NCBI RefSeq assembly: GCF_020509005.1
Contig: NC_063012.1
Span: 1,488,001 to 1,552,000, forward strand
Length of the DNA stretch: 64,000 nucleotides
Direction of reading: 5' to 3'
Source of the DNA: Fulvia fulva
Lineage: Eukaryota > Ascomycota > Dothideomycetes > Mycosphaerellales > Mycosphaerellaceae
The translations under genes were made by a program, and so were the position numbers. Of this stretch, positions 12,437-24,900 are shown one piece after another (the stretch's first letter is position 1; each line of letters opens with the position of its first letter). The notes beneath the pieces are model-generated. The model saw nothing but the letters and a program-made list of their open reading frames with translations, did no database searches and was not told the DNA's origin.

Positions 12437-12652
12437 GATTTTCGCCTTATATCGCTAAATACGATATATTCGAAAGCTCTTATTAAGGCCATTCTAACGA
12501 TCTATAAAGTAGGCTACTACCCCTAAGATTAAGGGAGTTCTACCTTATTTAATTTAGATAGCTTAAAGTTCTCTTCATAATATTTCTTTAGCTCTAAACG
12601 CCGCGGAGGTACCTAGCTATATTAGGTAACTCCTAGGTAATAGTCGCCTAGG
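12437..12652 (+). mobile_element. LINE family 1, 5'-end fragment
   Basis: It matches the first ~215 bp of LINE C (37,718 onward) and the start of LINE B: the GATTTTCGCCTTATAT start and the later CGCCGCGGAGG block. It ends in CCTAGG, exactly where a Gypsy2 LTR begins, so the LINE was probably interrupted by Gypsy2. The rest of this LINE was not found on the far side. Confidence 0.75.
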
Positions 12653-12837
12653 TATTATAAGTAGGTATAAGTACGTAGTCGGGTAAGGTACAAGTCGAAT
12701 AGATGTTCTATCTAAGGGAGGCGTAGAGGGCGCGAGAGTTATATACGGGCGCTAAGCCGCTAGTCGGATTAGTTAGCGGGCGCGAGGTCTAGGTACGTAC
12801 CCGCGGGTTTAAGTAAATATACGCCGGTACAGTAACA
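12653..12837 (-). repeat. Gypsy2 3' LTR
   Basis: About 185 bp, bounded by TATTA (RIP form of TGTTA) on the left and AGTAACA on the right. The adjacent run CTACCCCCCCC reads as a polypurine tract on the minus strand. The partner LTR is not in the window, so the exact left limit is an inference. Confidence 0.6.
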
Positions 12838-14086
12838 CTACCCCCCCCTCTTAGAGTGCGCTCCGGAGCACTCTCCTCTCCTCTTATATCTTTTATTACC
12901 TTCGTAAACACCTTATTATCTATTAGACTATACGTATCGCTCTCTTTCTTATAAGCCCGGAGGCCTCGTTCTACCGGTATTAGAGTTATCGCTACTTTTA
13001 CTAGTTAGCGCGCTATACGTATACCTATAGCATTCTTATTCGGTATCTAGTCTATAGGTAGTTAAAAACTAGGTAGCTTAGTCGCTCTCGGGTAGTTATA
13101 GTAAAATTTAGCTACGGAGGCGGCGGTAGTCTTAATAACCTAGTCCGTAGCTTTATAGAATAGCTTATTATATCTAATATATTTTACTAAGTATTCCTAA
13201 TATAGCTATTTACCCCCTATAGGTATTAGTCCTCGCGGCTATCTCTTCTTATAGTCTAAAATTTGCTCTACTTCCTATTAATCGGGTTCGGCGGGATCGG
13301 CTTCGTATTATTCGTCGTCGATAAATCGGATCGGTAGTAGTACGGGTTGTGTCTGTCCTATAACCGGCGGATAAACTAGTATAAGAAGGTATAAGTAGAA
13401 GCGATTGTCGATATTTATTGTAGGTAGGAGCTCTACTTTATAAGTATTACCCGGTAGTACCTCCGTAATTACGTACGGTCTAGACTACTTTACGTCTATC
13501 TTACGAGAAGGTCTCTCTATCGTCTAGCTCTTAGTGCTTACCTATACTTTGTCGCCTTCGGCGTACTATAGTATAGGGATACGCGTCTAGTTTACGTACT
13601 TAGCTTAGACTACTTATACTAAGGCTATCTACTATCGTAAGTATTAGTATATCTCTTATATCTTAGCCGTAAACTTGTCCGCGGACTCGGCGTCTAGTCG
13701 CTATTTATATAGTATTAGTAGTATAGGCAAGTCTAAGTCGAATTTAGAGAACCTTAGATTACGCCTAGTATTAGTATAGAACGGCGAGACGCCTATTATT
13801 ACGGACACTATATTGTTTGCTATAGACTTAGCTAATAGAGTCTAATCTAGCTAGTCGTCCTAGGTATAGTTAACAAAGATACGTAGGTATTACTCTATTA
13901 CTTTATTCGTGTTCTCCGACTGTCTATCTATTTCTAGGTAGAACGTCGAAGATAGCTTTCGATTAATACTAAGTAGCGCGTATATCCTACGCTAGAATAC
14001 GGAAACCTATTACGTACTACGATCCGAGACAATAGACTTTAGGAGCCTATATCTACTAAATACGTACTTAAGAAATACTAGTACGT

Positions 14087-14099
14087 AATACTCTACTAT
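14087..14099. repeat. Target-site duplication of LINE B, left
   Basis: The 13 bp AATACTCTACTAT occurs here and again at 19085-19097, immediately before and after LINE B. A duplication of this length is typical of LINE insertion by target-primed reverse transcription. Confidence 0.88.
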
Positions 14100-17000
14100 A
14101 TAAGACAACAGACTTTCCGATATTATCGATCTCTACGCTAAAACACGACACATTCGAAAGCTCTTATCAAGGCCATTCTAACGATATAAAAAGCAGGCCA
14201 CTGCCCCTAGGACTAAGGGAGTTCTACCCTATTTAATCTGGACAGCTTGAAGCTCTCTTCACCCTGTTTCTTTAGCTCTAAACGCCGCGGAGGTGCCTAG
14301 CTACATTAGGCAACTCCTAGGCAATAGTAGCCTAGGCTACGGTACTAACGGCGCCTACGGCCCTATAGGCGAAGCCCCCCTAAGACAACTAGTAGCAACT
14401 TATAGAGGACGTAAAAAGTATAGAAACTAACGATCAGCTCCCTTACCGGTCTCTATAGGTAATGATCACTTAGCTACGTACGGCGCTTATACTATCGTAT
14501 CACCGAGGGCAATAAGAAATAAGGACGACGTCCTAGGCGATTAGTAAGGCCACCCGGAATTAACACCCCTATAGCTAGGCATCGGTCGCGGCATCGATAC
14601 TAGGCCCCCGCCTAACGTACGATATAGTTACGATCCGTATTATAGCAAAGGAAGACCAGGCCGAAGTTGCGAAGCTATCGAACAAGGAGCTCGCCTAACG
14701 AATTAACCAACTAGGGGTGGTCGTAGTGAACCAATAGTCTAACGGCACTCTATAGATCTATACTAGCTCTGCTACTACTAGGAGGCACCTAGAGGTATAG
14801 CTATAGTAGGCATCTAAGGTTGCGGCATTAGCGAAGGTCTTAACGAAACAATTCACGATCCTAGTCCACGACATACCTAAGGAGTTTGACCTAACTAACT
14901 AGGGTTACCTACGCGCTCTCTAAGAGGACAACCCGGTCACTCTTAACTCTCTAATCCAGAAGGCGACTTGGCTCTATAGGAAATGGCTAGAAGGCAAGAA
15001 GGCCTCGGCGCTAATAGTATAGCTATAAGACGCGAAAGCGGCGGATCTAGCGATAGAACAAGGCCTAGTCTAGTAATATAGCCTTAAGACAGTAGAAAAG
15101 CACTCCTTATCCTTTCGTGTCCTCTAATACTTCAAATGCTAACAGTATAGACACCAAACCTATACGTGTATAAACAAGCAGGCCTACTCGAACTGTATAG
15201 GAGACTATATATCTAAGGACTATACATCGACTACGAGACGGTACGCGAACTGTCCGGGGCACTACCTATCGTATAGTACGGAATGCCTATAGCGGAAACT
15301 AGCGAAAAACAAGGCAATCATAAACAGAACCGTCGCCCTAAGATTCTACGGCGACCGTAAGGCTAGCCTACACCGGAACTAACTAGCGGCGGTCGGGTAT
15401 AAGCGCCCTAGGGCCGAGAACGATATAAAGGATGCGTAGCCTAGGGCGTACGGGAGGCCACGTGCTCTGCTAGCTACGGCGAGGGAATCTAACTAGGCCC
15501 GGCTCCCCTTTAGTACATAGCCGATAGGCGTAGACTAGGACGTATAGGGTAGTAGGACATAGGACGATATAGAGGAAATGATTGTCGATGCCGATGACTA
15601 GCCTCGACACGCTTAGCATCATCTAGTATAACGTCAACTATAGCAAGGATATAGTCTAGAACTATTTCCTATACGAGGCGGACCCGCGCGTCCACTACGT
15701 CCTTATAATCTAGGAGCTATAGATTAACCCGCACTATAAGAGACTAACGACCTACAAGTTACTAGGCTATACGACATGCCTACGAGGCGACGGTAGACCC
15801 CGCACGTGCTTCTATATTAGTAAGGACATACTAGAATCCGACTAGGAGGTAGTGTACTACGTAGACGAAGAAGGCGGGGGCGATATTACCTCCCTCTACG
15901 TAGGTAGCACCTAGATACACAACCTATATATATAACCGCTAGCCTCGAGGTCTAGCCGCGACCTAGGGGTCTGTAGACACCTAGACAGTGCGCTTAAGAG
16001 ACAAGGGTACCACATCGTAGTAGGAGACTTCAACATATACCACCCTTCCTAGGAAAGCCTTATGTAGCCGCACCCTATAGCCGACGAAGTACTCGACTTG
16101 ATAGCGAGTAACGTAATTGCCCTTAATACCCCGAAGGACCTAGGCACCTAGAAGAGAGGGGGACTCTAAGGCACGATCGACCTCTCCTAGATCTTAGATA
16201 GCCACTACTACACGGTAACCTACTATAGGATCGAACATAAACTCGAGGCGTCGTCAGACTATATACTAGTCAGGACCTCTATTACGACATAGATATAACG
16301 CACACTAGCGAGAACCCCTAAGCCAAACTAGGGAAAGGCCTACTAGGCCAATATCTAGGCGTACCTCGATAACTCTAAGAGGCTAGTCCAGATCGCGTAG
16401 TAGCAATATAACAGTAAAGACGAGATAGACGAAGTAGTCTAGGGGTTGATAGACGAAATAAGAAAAGCGACCTCACTTCACGTTCCGCTTGCCTAACTAA
16501 CGATATAGTCTAAACTATACTAGACGCCGGAGTACACTACGGTAGTAAGAGAAGCAAGGAGAGCCCGCCGGGTATAGACGAGCAGCTATAGCGAGGAGGC
16601 CTAGAACGTATATAGGGAGGCATACTAACAGAAGAAAGCTATAATACGGAGGGAGAAAGCAGTCGGCTAGAGGGCTATAGTAGAAGAAATCGCCGGTAAG
16701 CTAGAGAGGATGTAGAAGCTAGCGAAATGGGCCCGACAGGACCCTATACAGGGCCCCTCCTTCTCTATCCTAGCGCTACAATCGCCTAGTGGCCCGGTTA
16801 GCGACCCCGAGGCTAAGGCGCGTCTACTAGCTAGCAAGTTCTTCCTACCCCTAGTCGAGGCTAATCTAAGCGACATAAACAGCTCTACTCCCCTAGCCCC
16901 TAGCATCGCGGTCTAATAGGAGGTGTCCGAGGGAGAAGTTACCGCTATACTAAGGAAGTTGCCGGCGAAGAAAGCCCCGGGGCCGGATAGGATCCTAAAC

Positions 17001-19084
17001 GAGCTACTAAAGAAGTGTAGAGATCAACTAGCCCTAGCAGTTATAGCGATCTTTAACGCCTGCCTATAGACCGGATACTACCCGATAGCTTTTAAACAAT
17101 CGACGATAGTAGTCCTACGTAAGCCGTAGAAGGAAGACTATACGTAGGTGAAGTCGTACCGCCTAATTGCGCTCCTTAACACTCTTAGGAAGGCGCTTAA
17201 GAAGCTAGTTATAACGAGACTCTCCGAGGCGGTAGAGGAACACTCCCTACTCCCGGACACCTAGATAGGTACGCGCCTATAGCGATCGACGCTATCCGCG
17301 ATAGAACTTATCACCTCTTAGGTAAAGGCTATCTAGTATAAGAATAGGGACAAGGTGGCTTCCTTACTTAGCCTAGACATATCGGGAGCCTTCGACTACG
17401 TGTTATACCCGCGGCTTCTCTATATCCTAAGGTCGAAAGGACTCCTTAAGTAGCTTATTAACTTCGTACGGTCCTACCTCTAAAACCGTAGTACGTCGAT
17501 CCTAGTCGGCTAGTATAGAAGCCTATTTTAAGCAGTCTATACTAGAATCCCGTAAGGCTTAACGCTAGTACCTATTCTGTTCCTCTTCTTTATAGCGACG
17601 CTACTCCTAGCCCTAGAATCCCAGAACACCGCTACGAGCGGCTTCGTAGACGACACAAACATCCTAGCGTAGTCTTCCTCGACTAAGGAGAACTATAGGC
17701 TACTAGAAGAGAAGCACAAGATCTACGAGGACTAGGCTAGGAGGCACGGGGCTCGGTTTGCCCTAGAAAAGTACAATCTAATACACTTTACGCGCCGGCC
17801 ACGGTTCTATAATATATAAGCTTCTATCTAGATATAGGGGCACACGACTAACCCGGCAAATCAGCTCAGGATCCTCGGACTATAGGTAGACCCGGCGCTA
17901 CGGTAGAGGAAGCACGTATAGGCAATATTACGGAAAGCTGAACAGAATATAGCATTATACTAGAGGCTCACTACGTCTATATAGGGGGCGGACTTCCGGT
18001 AGTTACGACTTCTATATACGGCTATTATACGGCCAGTCCTTACCTATAGTAGCCAAGTGTAGTCCTTAGGCGAGAGGGCCTGCCTATCGAAGGGACTCGT
18101 CGCGCCGCTAGCGAAGATCTAAAACCAATGCCTAAGGAAGGTCACCGGGGTATATAAGTCGACACTAACGAGGATACTTAAGCACGAGACCGCTATACCG
18201 CCGATCGACCTATATATCTAGGGACTACGGACCTCCTACTTAGGCAAGTCGGCATAGTACCTAGTATAGAAGGTCATCGCTAGTATAGTCGTAAGGGCCC
18301 GCGAATTAGTACTAGCGTATAAGGGCATTCGACCCGGAAACGAGCCGAACTACCGGGTAAGGGACGAACAGCTAGTAATATAATAGGAAGGTAAGAAATC
18401 GTTTGTAGAGCAACTATAGAAAGAGAGGTAGAACAACTAGGTTATAGGGCATAGTAGACGCCCTTAGCTAGCGGGACAACCTAAGGAATAGTTAGCTACA
18501 AAATCCGCGGTCAAGCACCCCCCGAAGCTTATCTACTACCGCCTTACGAGGGCATAGAGTAGTATAGTAACCCAACTACGAAGCGAACATATCGGCCTCT
18601 AGGGGTACCTATTATAGAGGAAGGTCCTAGGATACACGAATACTAGCTGCCCCTACGGCTATCGCTCCTAGAACGTACGGTACGTACTCCTCGTCTATCC
18701 GAGGTGGTCGCTAGGAAGGGGGGAGTGGATAGCAAAGGCGAGGAACCGGACGATTAGGGCACTTCTTAACAACGCTAAAGACCTACGGCGTATTACGAAC
18801 TAGATACTAGAGAAGGGCTGGCTAGAATAGTACCGCCTAGTAGGAGCAGTATAGGAAGAGAGGACACGACGTAGCGCGACGAGACCGGCTAGGAGCGGGG
18901 GCTAACGGGGTAGTGACATAGACTACGTACGTTTAGAGGGAAAGCTAATCTAGATAAGGAGTAGTCGGGGGCGGGAAGGGTTTTCACCTATTCGGGTTTC
19001 CCTTTGTACATAACAATAGATATATACCTATATAGGCCGGATAGGGTCCTAGAATAGGGGAATGACAAATCTATCTATCTATCT
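14100..19084 (+). mobile_element. LINE family 1 copy B, full length, moderately RIP-mutated
   Basis: About 4,985 bp, inserted in Gypsy2 with a 13 bp target duplication and a (TATC)n tail at about 19,068-19,084. ORF1 (about 14,350-15,610) ends in zinc-knuckle motifs around 15,120-15,290. ORF2 (about 15,615-18,960) encodes an APE-type endonuclease (GDFN near 16,026 and SSDYIP near 16,255), then a reverse transcriptase with APGPDRIP near 16,975, a LDISGAFDYV block near 17,370 and FVDDTN near 17,645, and a Cys/His end near 18,640. Several stops remain. It keeps more CA and TG than copies A and C, so it was hit less by RIP or is younger. Confidence 0.9.
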
Positions 19085-19097
19085 AATACTCTACTAT
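19085..19097. repeat. Target-site duplication of LINE B, right
   Basis: AATACTCTACTAT is identical to 14087-14099 and directly follows the TATC tail. Gypsy2 sequence resumes after it. Confidence 0.88.
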
Positions 19098-20045
19098 TAT
19101 CGAGGTGATAGGAATGATATGTCGCTCCTTAGTTAGGTAGTATATAACGGTTATAATGTTCTCGTACGTTTGTCCGTCGACTACGCTTATTCCCTTCGGT
19201 AATTTGACTACGAAGTTAATAGAGATATCCTCCTAAGCGCTAAATAGTACTAGTAGCGGTCTTAATAGCGCTAGGTACTAGATATTAGTGTTCTTATTCG
19301 TACGGTAAGCGCGGTAGGCACGTATATAGCTCTTAATAAATCGTACGATACCTAGCTAAGTATAGTTACGAGCTACTAATTTATACGTCTTCTCGTCCCC
19401 TAAGTAACTAGCTACTATATAGTCGTAGAAAGCCTATACGATGCGAGTACGTACCGGGATTTCACCTTTATCTAGATTGTCTTCTAACTCCGTAGGAACT
19501 AATAGGCTATAACTACTAACTTATATATATTCTTAATATATATTATGCCTTCGACTAGGACTATATAACGGTTATCGATACGGTACTTCCTTAGTAAGGT
19601 ATATAGATCATCTCGTTCTAGCTATTAAACGGCTTCCTTAGCCTCTAGTTACGTATAGAGTCCTCGAATAGCGGTCGTAAGCGGGGTTATAACGTTATTA
19701 TTATATACCGATAACACTCTAGTAGATAATAGGTTTAGGATACGATCTAGGCCTAGTAATACCTAATACTACTATTAGTTACGTAGGTCATCTAGGTCTC
19801 TAGGCTTCGGCAAGTCCTATAAACGTCGGGTTAAGCTATCTAGCTTAGTACCTTAAACTCCTAGCCTATAGACGATCTTAAAGAAGAACTACGAGAGAAA
19901 CTCGGCCTAGTAAGCTTGTCTACGGTTTAATTACTTCGTACTTATAAACTATTCGAGGTTCTTATAATCGGAGTATATAAGCGTCGGCTTGTCCTTAGAT
20001 TCCGGGTCTAGTAGATTCTTATAGTCGTCGGTACCGTATTTGTTA
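19098..20045 (-). mobile_element. Gypsy2 element, RNase H end and integrase N-half
   Basis: This resumes the Gypsy2 read on minus after LINE B. Translation on minus at about 19,780-20,030 gives the end of a Gypsy RNase H (an IYSDYKNLE block, then an LNRRQA and AEFLS block, then FKIVYR). It is followed at about 19,560-19,620 by the KYRIDNRYIVLVEGI-type linker to integrase. RIP stops are frequent. The upstream gag, protease and RT parts are missing; the piece ends where a LINE family 2 tail begins. Confidence 0.8.
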
Positions 20046-20958
20046 ATAGATAGATAGATATTTTATTAAGCTATTATAGTGCCTTTCGGCCTATATAGCT
20101 ATACTATCTTGTTTTCGTATATATAGAGGGGAAACCGTATTAGTAAAAACCCCTCCTCCTTCCCGCCTGTCTTTTCCCCCTAGTTATCGTCTTAGATTTC
20201 CCTTATTAGGGGTACGCTAGTGTTATAGGCCTGCCCTAATAACTACTCTATCTACAACCCCCCTAGCTTCCGCCTCTTATCTATCTACTCCTCCGTCTTA
20301 CTAGCGAGGCTAAACTACTAGAGGTATCCCTACTATAGTATTTACCGAGAGATTTGGCGAGTATTACCTTTGTCCCTAATAATTAACTTATAGTCTCTCC
20401 TTCCCGCTTAGTGCCTCTAATTTCCCCTACCTCTCGCCTACTACGGGCATCGTAGTAGTATATATTCTAGGTTTTACGATAGGTAGCTATACTAGTAGGC
20501 TAGGCTATAGATGTCTAGTATACGTCTCCTAAATAGGTAGGCCCTTAATCTAATATATTCGGACCTAATTTAGATCGCTATACTTACTTCGGCCCTTATT
20601 AGGTCCCTATATAGCTAGTAATTATGTCTCTAGTATGCTCGGAGTACTATCGGGCCTATTGTCTTAGGGGGCTTCCTTTTCTAGTCCTACTCCTATAGGT
20701 AGCTCGCTATCTATTCCGCTAGGCTTTAGGTCTTAGCCTTACTCCCGTCGGCCTAGCGAGTCCTACGCTCCTCCTATTTTCGTGCTAGCTATTCGGTACT
20801 TGTCTATACGGCCGTAAAGGTAGTAAGGTCATCCTCTTTTTAGCTTGTCCTATATCCGGCCCCTCTCCGGTAGCGGCTTTCTATCTTATTCTTTACCTCC
20901 TAGATCGTAGTTTATACTAGGTATTCTATCGTCTTTACCGCGTATTGAATTCTTATTC
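20046..20958 (-). mobile_element. LINE family 2, 5'-truncated copy (3' end only)
   Basis: This is a RIP-mutated copy of the last ~0.9 kb of LINE D (31,328-32,250). It includes the GATA/TATC tail on the left and the C-terminal Cys/His region of ORF2. Homology stops abruptly at about 20,958, which fits incomplete target-primed reverse transcription. I could not find a convincing target duplication. Confidence 0.8.
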
Positions 20959-21591
20959 CCCGATAAGGAAGGAATCGTATTTAGTAAGCTAGCTACGAGA
21001 TAAGGCGACAAGTCTTAACCGCGCTTTCCTACTTATCTAGTACTACCGTATAGCCTCATTTCGAGAGATTAGCCCGGAGCAAAAGCTTCCCTCTACGCCC
21101 TCCCTCCCTATTTGCTCCTTAAGCTAATATCTACCTCTATAGGCCTAAGCCCTTTAGTACTCTCTATTGACCGATATACGTATCCGTCCTCTCGGGCTAT
21201 ATAGATAGTATTAGCCGTCGCTACTAGTATATACTACGCCCTAGGTTTTGACGCCCTTTACGTTACCGTAGCCTATCTCTAGAAAGCGGCCGTCTATACC
21301 TCGTAGGTTTGCTCGGGGTATATACTACGCCTAGTAGCGTACTCCTTACGTTTCTACCTACTAACTAATATAAAGTTCCTTATTACCCTACCCTCGATCC
21401 TCCCCGATTATAGAACTAATCTACTTATATTATACGTCTTTTCCCCGTCCTAATAGCCGTCTTTTCCTTACTTAGGGTATCGTCTTTTCCTCGTCGTAAT
21501 CTACTATATTAGACTAGGTACGTTATATAGCGGGATAGGTAGTACCTTAGATAAAACCCTCGTTCCTATACCGGGTACTTAATAGGCCCTT
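20959..21591. other. Unclassified RIP-mutated repeat-like sequence, left part
   Basis: CA and TG are depleted here as in the neighbouring transposons. One minus-strand frame from about 21,590 down to 21,080 is unusually readable once RIP stops are treated as Gln or Trp, and it appears to continue across the Gypsy1 copy 2 insertion into 28,647 onward. I recognise no domain. It may be part of an unknown transposon or a RIP-hit single-copy sequence. Confidence 0.35.
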
Positions 21592-21596
21592 ATAGG
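21592..21596. repeat. Target-site duplication of Gypsy1 copy 2, left
   Basis: ATAGG directly precedes the left LTR and is repeated at 28642-28646 directly after the right LTR. It differs from the CTACG site of copy 1, so the two copies are separate insertions. Confidence 0.88.
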
Positions 21597-21963
21597 TATT
21601 ACGGAATGATCCCGGGCCCGCCGTTTATTAGCCCTACGCTCCCGTGACCTAGTTACGTAGAATCCTACCTAAGCGCTTAGATAACGAGTACTTAGACTAC
21701 TTATGCTCAGACTGATCAGACTGCTTATACTTAGACTAATTAGACTACTTAGAGGAGTCCGCGAATCTCCTTTATATTTAGGAACGACAAGATGCCCTTA
21801 TAGCTTCGAGGCGTTCAACTTATATTACTATCTTACTGATTAGAATACGACCTTTATCTTAATTATCTATCTTCGCTTAGCTTGCTTTAGCCTCTCTAAA
21901 GAATACCGCCACGTGACTTGGCTGATCTCCCCTTTAAGACCACCCCTAGAACGAGATATAACA
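21597..21963 (+). repeat. 5' LTR of Gypsy1 copy 2
   Basis: 367 bp, starting TATTACGG (RIP form of TGTTACGG) and ending ATAACA. It keeps a few unmutated CA and TG sites, for example near 21,909-21,924, that are TA in the corresponding LTR of copy 1 (6930-7296). Confidence 0.92.
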
Positions 21964-21989
21964 CTTTAAACGCCCTTAGGATAAGCGCT

Positions 21990-24900
21990 ACTTAAGTAGC
22001 TAGTAGGGGAATACCCGCCCCTAGCGAAGTAGGAAGTATCCGCCGTACGCTACTACGATAGACTACTACGAAGGACGATGAGTCTAATAACGAAGACGAT
22101 ATCCTAAGGAAGAAAGACGTTAAGGCTCCTAAGCTAGATCTCTTCTATAGCGATAGAGCTAAGTACGACGATTAGGTCAATCAGATAGACATATACCTTA
22201 TGTTTAACCTAGTCGACTCCGATAAGAGAACTATCTTCGCTATTACGTTCCTTCGCGGAAGTGCGTAGAACTGGATCAAACCCTACCTTAAGGAATACCT
22301 CGATAGTATAGGACGATAAGACCCTACCGGGATATTTAGGAACTACACCCTTATTAAGGACAAGAAAAAGTCTATCTTTAGAACCTCGAACGAAGTATAA
22401 TAGGCCGTACGCATCATTTAATACCTAAAGTAGAGGACCTCTACTTTAGAGTATACGGCTAAGTTCGAGGAATACGGACAGATCACCGGATAGGACTAGA
22501 CGGCGCTAATAACTATATTCCGGCGTAGCCTTAAGGACTCGGTTAAGGACGAGCTTATAAGACACGGGGGACGGATCGCTAACCTCGAAGAGCTAATAAA
22601 GGCATCGATCGACATCGATAACTAGCTCTAGGAACGATACTAGGAAAAACGATACGACTCTAAAGTAGGAGGTATAGTAGGATTTATCCCCGACCGTAAG
22701 AATACCGAAGGGTATATTATAAAGGGAGGTTTCCTACGACAAAGCTAGCCCTACTATAGACCGTAGCTAATAGAACTAGACGCTACCTAACGAGGAAGGA
22801 GGATCGACAAAGGAAAGGGCAACGGAAAACCCTTTAAAGGCAAAGGAAAACTAACGTACTATATATATAGTAAGGAAGGCTATATAGTAAGGGATTACCG
22901 CGGTAAGAATATAGTACGCCGCGAGCAATTTAATATAATACAACCTACGGTAGGCAAATCTAGGAGTAGCGTTAGACCCCGACAATTTAACTATACCTAG
23001 AGAACGGAGAAGAAGGATAGCGACCGGGTCGCGACGCCTCTTCTAGACCCCTCGCTAGGGCGAGGAGGTTACTACGCTTAGGAATAGCGTCCGATACTAC
23101 CGAATAACTAACAATCCGAGGACGACATTACGTAGAAGGTACTTTAGGTACAACTAGCTCTCGAAGAGGATCTCCGATAGATCAAGACTACTAACGTAGA
23201 ACAACGGAGGAAGGAAGTCTTGTCCTATATAGACGAAGTAATTATATCCCTCGACGAGGTCGTAGAAGAAGCCTATATATAGGGACTTAAGTCACTATAT
23301 AAGGGATTCCACGACTAACTACACGAACGATAGTGGACCCTTACGAGCACTATCGCTATAGAAGAAAAGAAAGAAAGATTGTTTAGTATAATAGTACGAG
23401 GAGTTAACTATAAAGTCGAAAGAGAATCTCGATACGGTCACGGAAGCCTTTATTAGCGTTTCTATTACTAGGACTCGTACTAGACCTACTACTTCGCTAA
23501 GGAAGGCGTAGGATACTAGCCGTAGTAGCCGCGCGGTACCCTAGGAGGAGAACATAGGCAAGACGCTAGACTCTAAGAAGTAGATATAGACGAATCCTAT
23601 TTCGACGACGAAGACAAGGAGAACTAGGACCCGGGATAGAACGGAGAGTAGTCTCTACCTCCGTAGGCATAAGAAGACACCACCCTAGGCGCTATCTCCG
23701 AGGAACAGGATCCGGATAAGTTAGGCGAGGACTCGTCCGAGGGGGGAGAGAGTGAATTAGACGACGAACAAAAAACCTTTACCTTTACGATAGATATACC
23801 GAGGAAGATATATCAACTTATTATCTACCTATAACGGAGGCATAAAGAATTCCTACTAAAGATTTCGGAGAAAAGACACCTACACCCTATCGAGTTTAAT
23901 AAAACACTCGATACGATAAGAGGTATAGTCTAGGGCTACCTAACTATAACTACGACCGAGAATCTAGTATACGCGGTTACGGAACGACTACCTATAGGAA
24001 GCAAGATGACGGGTACCGGATACCTTACGCTATTAGGAACATTCGTCTTAAACGAACTACGATAAGCAGTATAGTACGTACGGGCTCTCTACTCGGAATC
24101 GTAGAAGATCTAGGAACGTAATAGACTATAAGTATAGACATAAGGCAACGGGCTATAGGTTCTAGCCGAAGCCGCTAGGCACGAAGTATAGCGAACCGTA
24201 TACTATTCGGGAAAAGGATCGACTCCTAAGGAATGAGCAACTAAAGGGAGTTATATAACACTTAAGCTTAGGCATTAACATCAAACACAGTTTTCTAAAC
24301 ATAAGTAATCGTTAACGGACATAGAACTAGTGTTATAATCGACTCTAGAGCAGCGGGGAATTTCATCTCCGAGTCTTTTATAAGAAGAAATAGGTTAGCT
24401 ACCCTAAAGAAGAAATAGGGTTACGAGTTGATCGCGGTAGACGGATCATCGTTACCTAGCGTAGAATAGGAGACGACACTATTACTACTAGCTATCTAAT
24501 AGCACTACGAGAATATTACCTTAGATGTCACTAATATAGCTAGTCATAACATAGTACTAGGTATGCCTTAGTTAAGAAAGCACAACCTAGTTATCGACTA
24601 GAGAAGAGGAGTACTTACATTTAAGTAATATAACTACGTTATCGGTATTAAACCTACGCGTCGATAGCGAGAGGCGGTAGATAAGGCAAGGAAACAGCTT
24701 AACGTATTCGAGCTTATACCAAATAGAAGGAACTAAGAACCACCTTCGACCGGGACAGATACTAGCGTAGGGCCGCCGGATCACGAAGTTACTAGAAATA
24801 ATAGAAGTAACGTACTATCGAAGGATCCCGGTATATCGGAACCGCGCATTCCTAAGGAGTACCTCAAGTAGAAGAGGCTCTTTAAAGAGGAAAAAGGTAG

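Larger units (their letters stand above)
12653..14099 (-). mobile_element. Gypsy2 element, 3' part: LTR and integrase C-terminal half
   Basis: This is a RIP-mutated Ty3/Gypsy piece read on minus. A terminal repeat (12653-12837) is followed by a purine-rich stretch on the coding strand, as expected beside a 3' LTR. Translation on minus at about 13,640-13,900 gives a typical Gypsy integrase C-half, including a YLRIFVNY-like block, a D-WLD block and a SPFYTNTRRNLRF-like block. It is cut at 14,099 by LINE B and resumes at 19,098. Confidence 0.8.
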
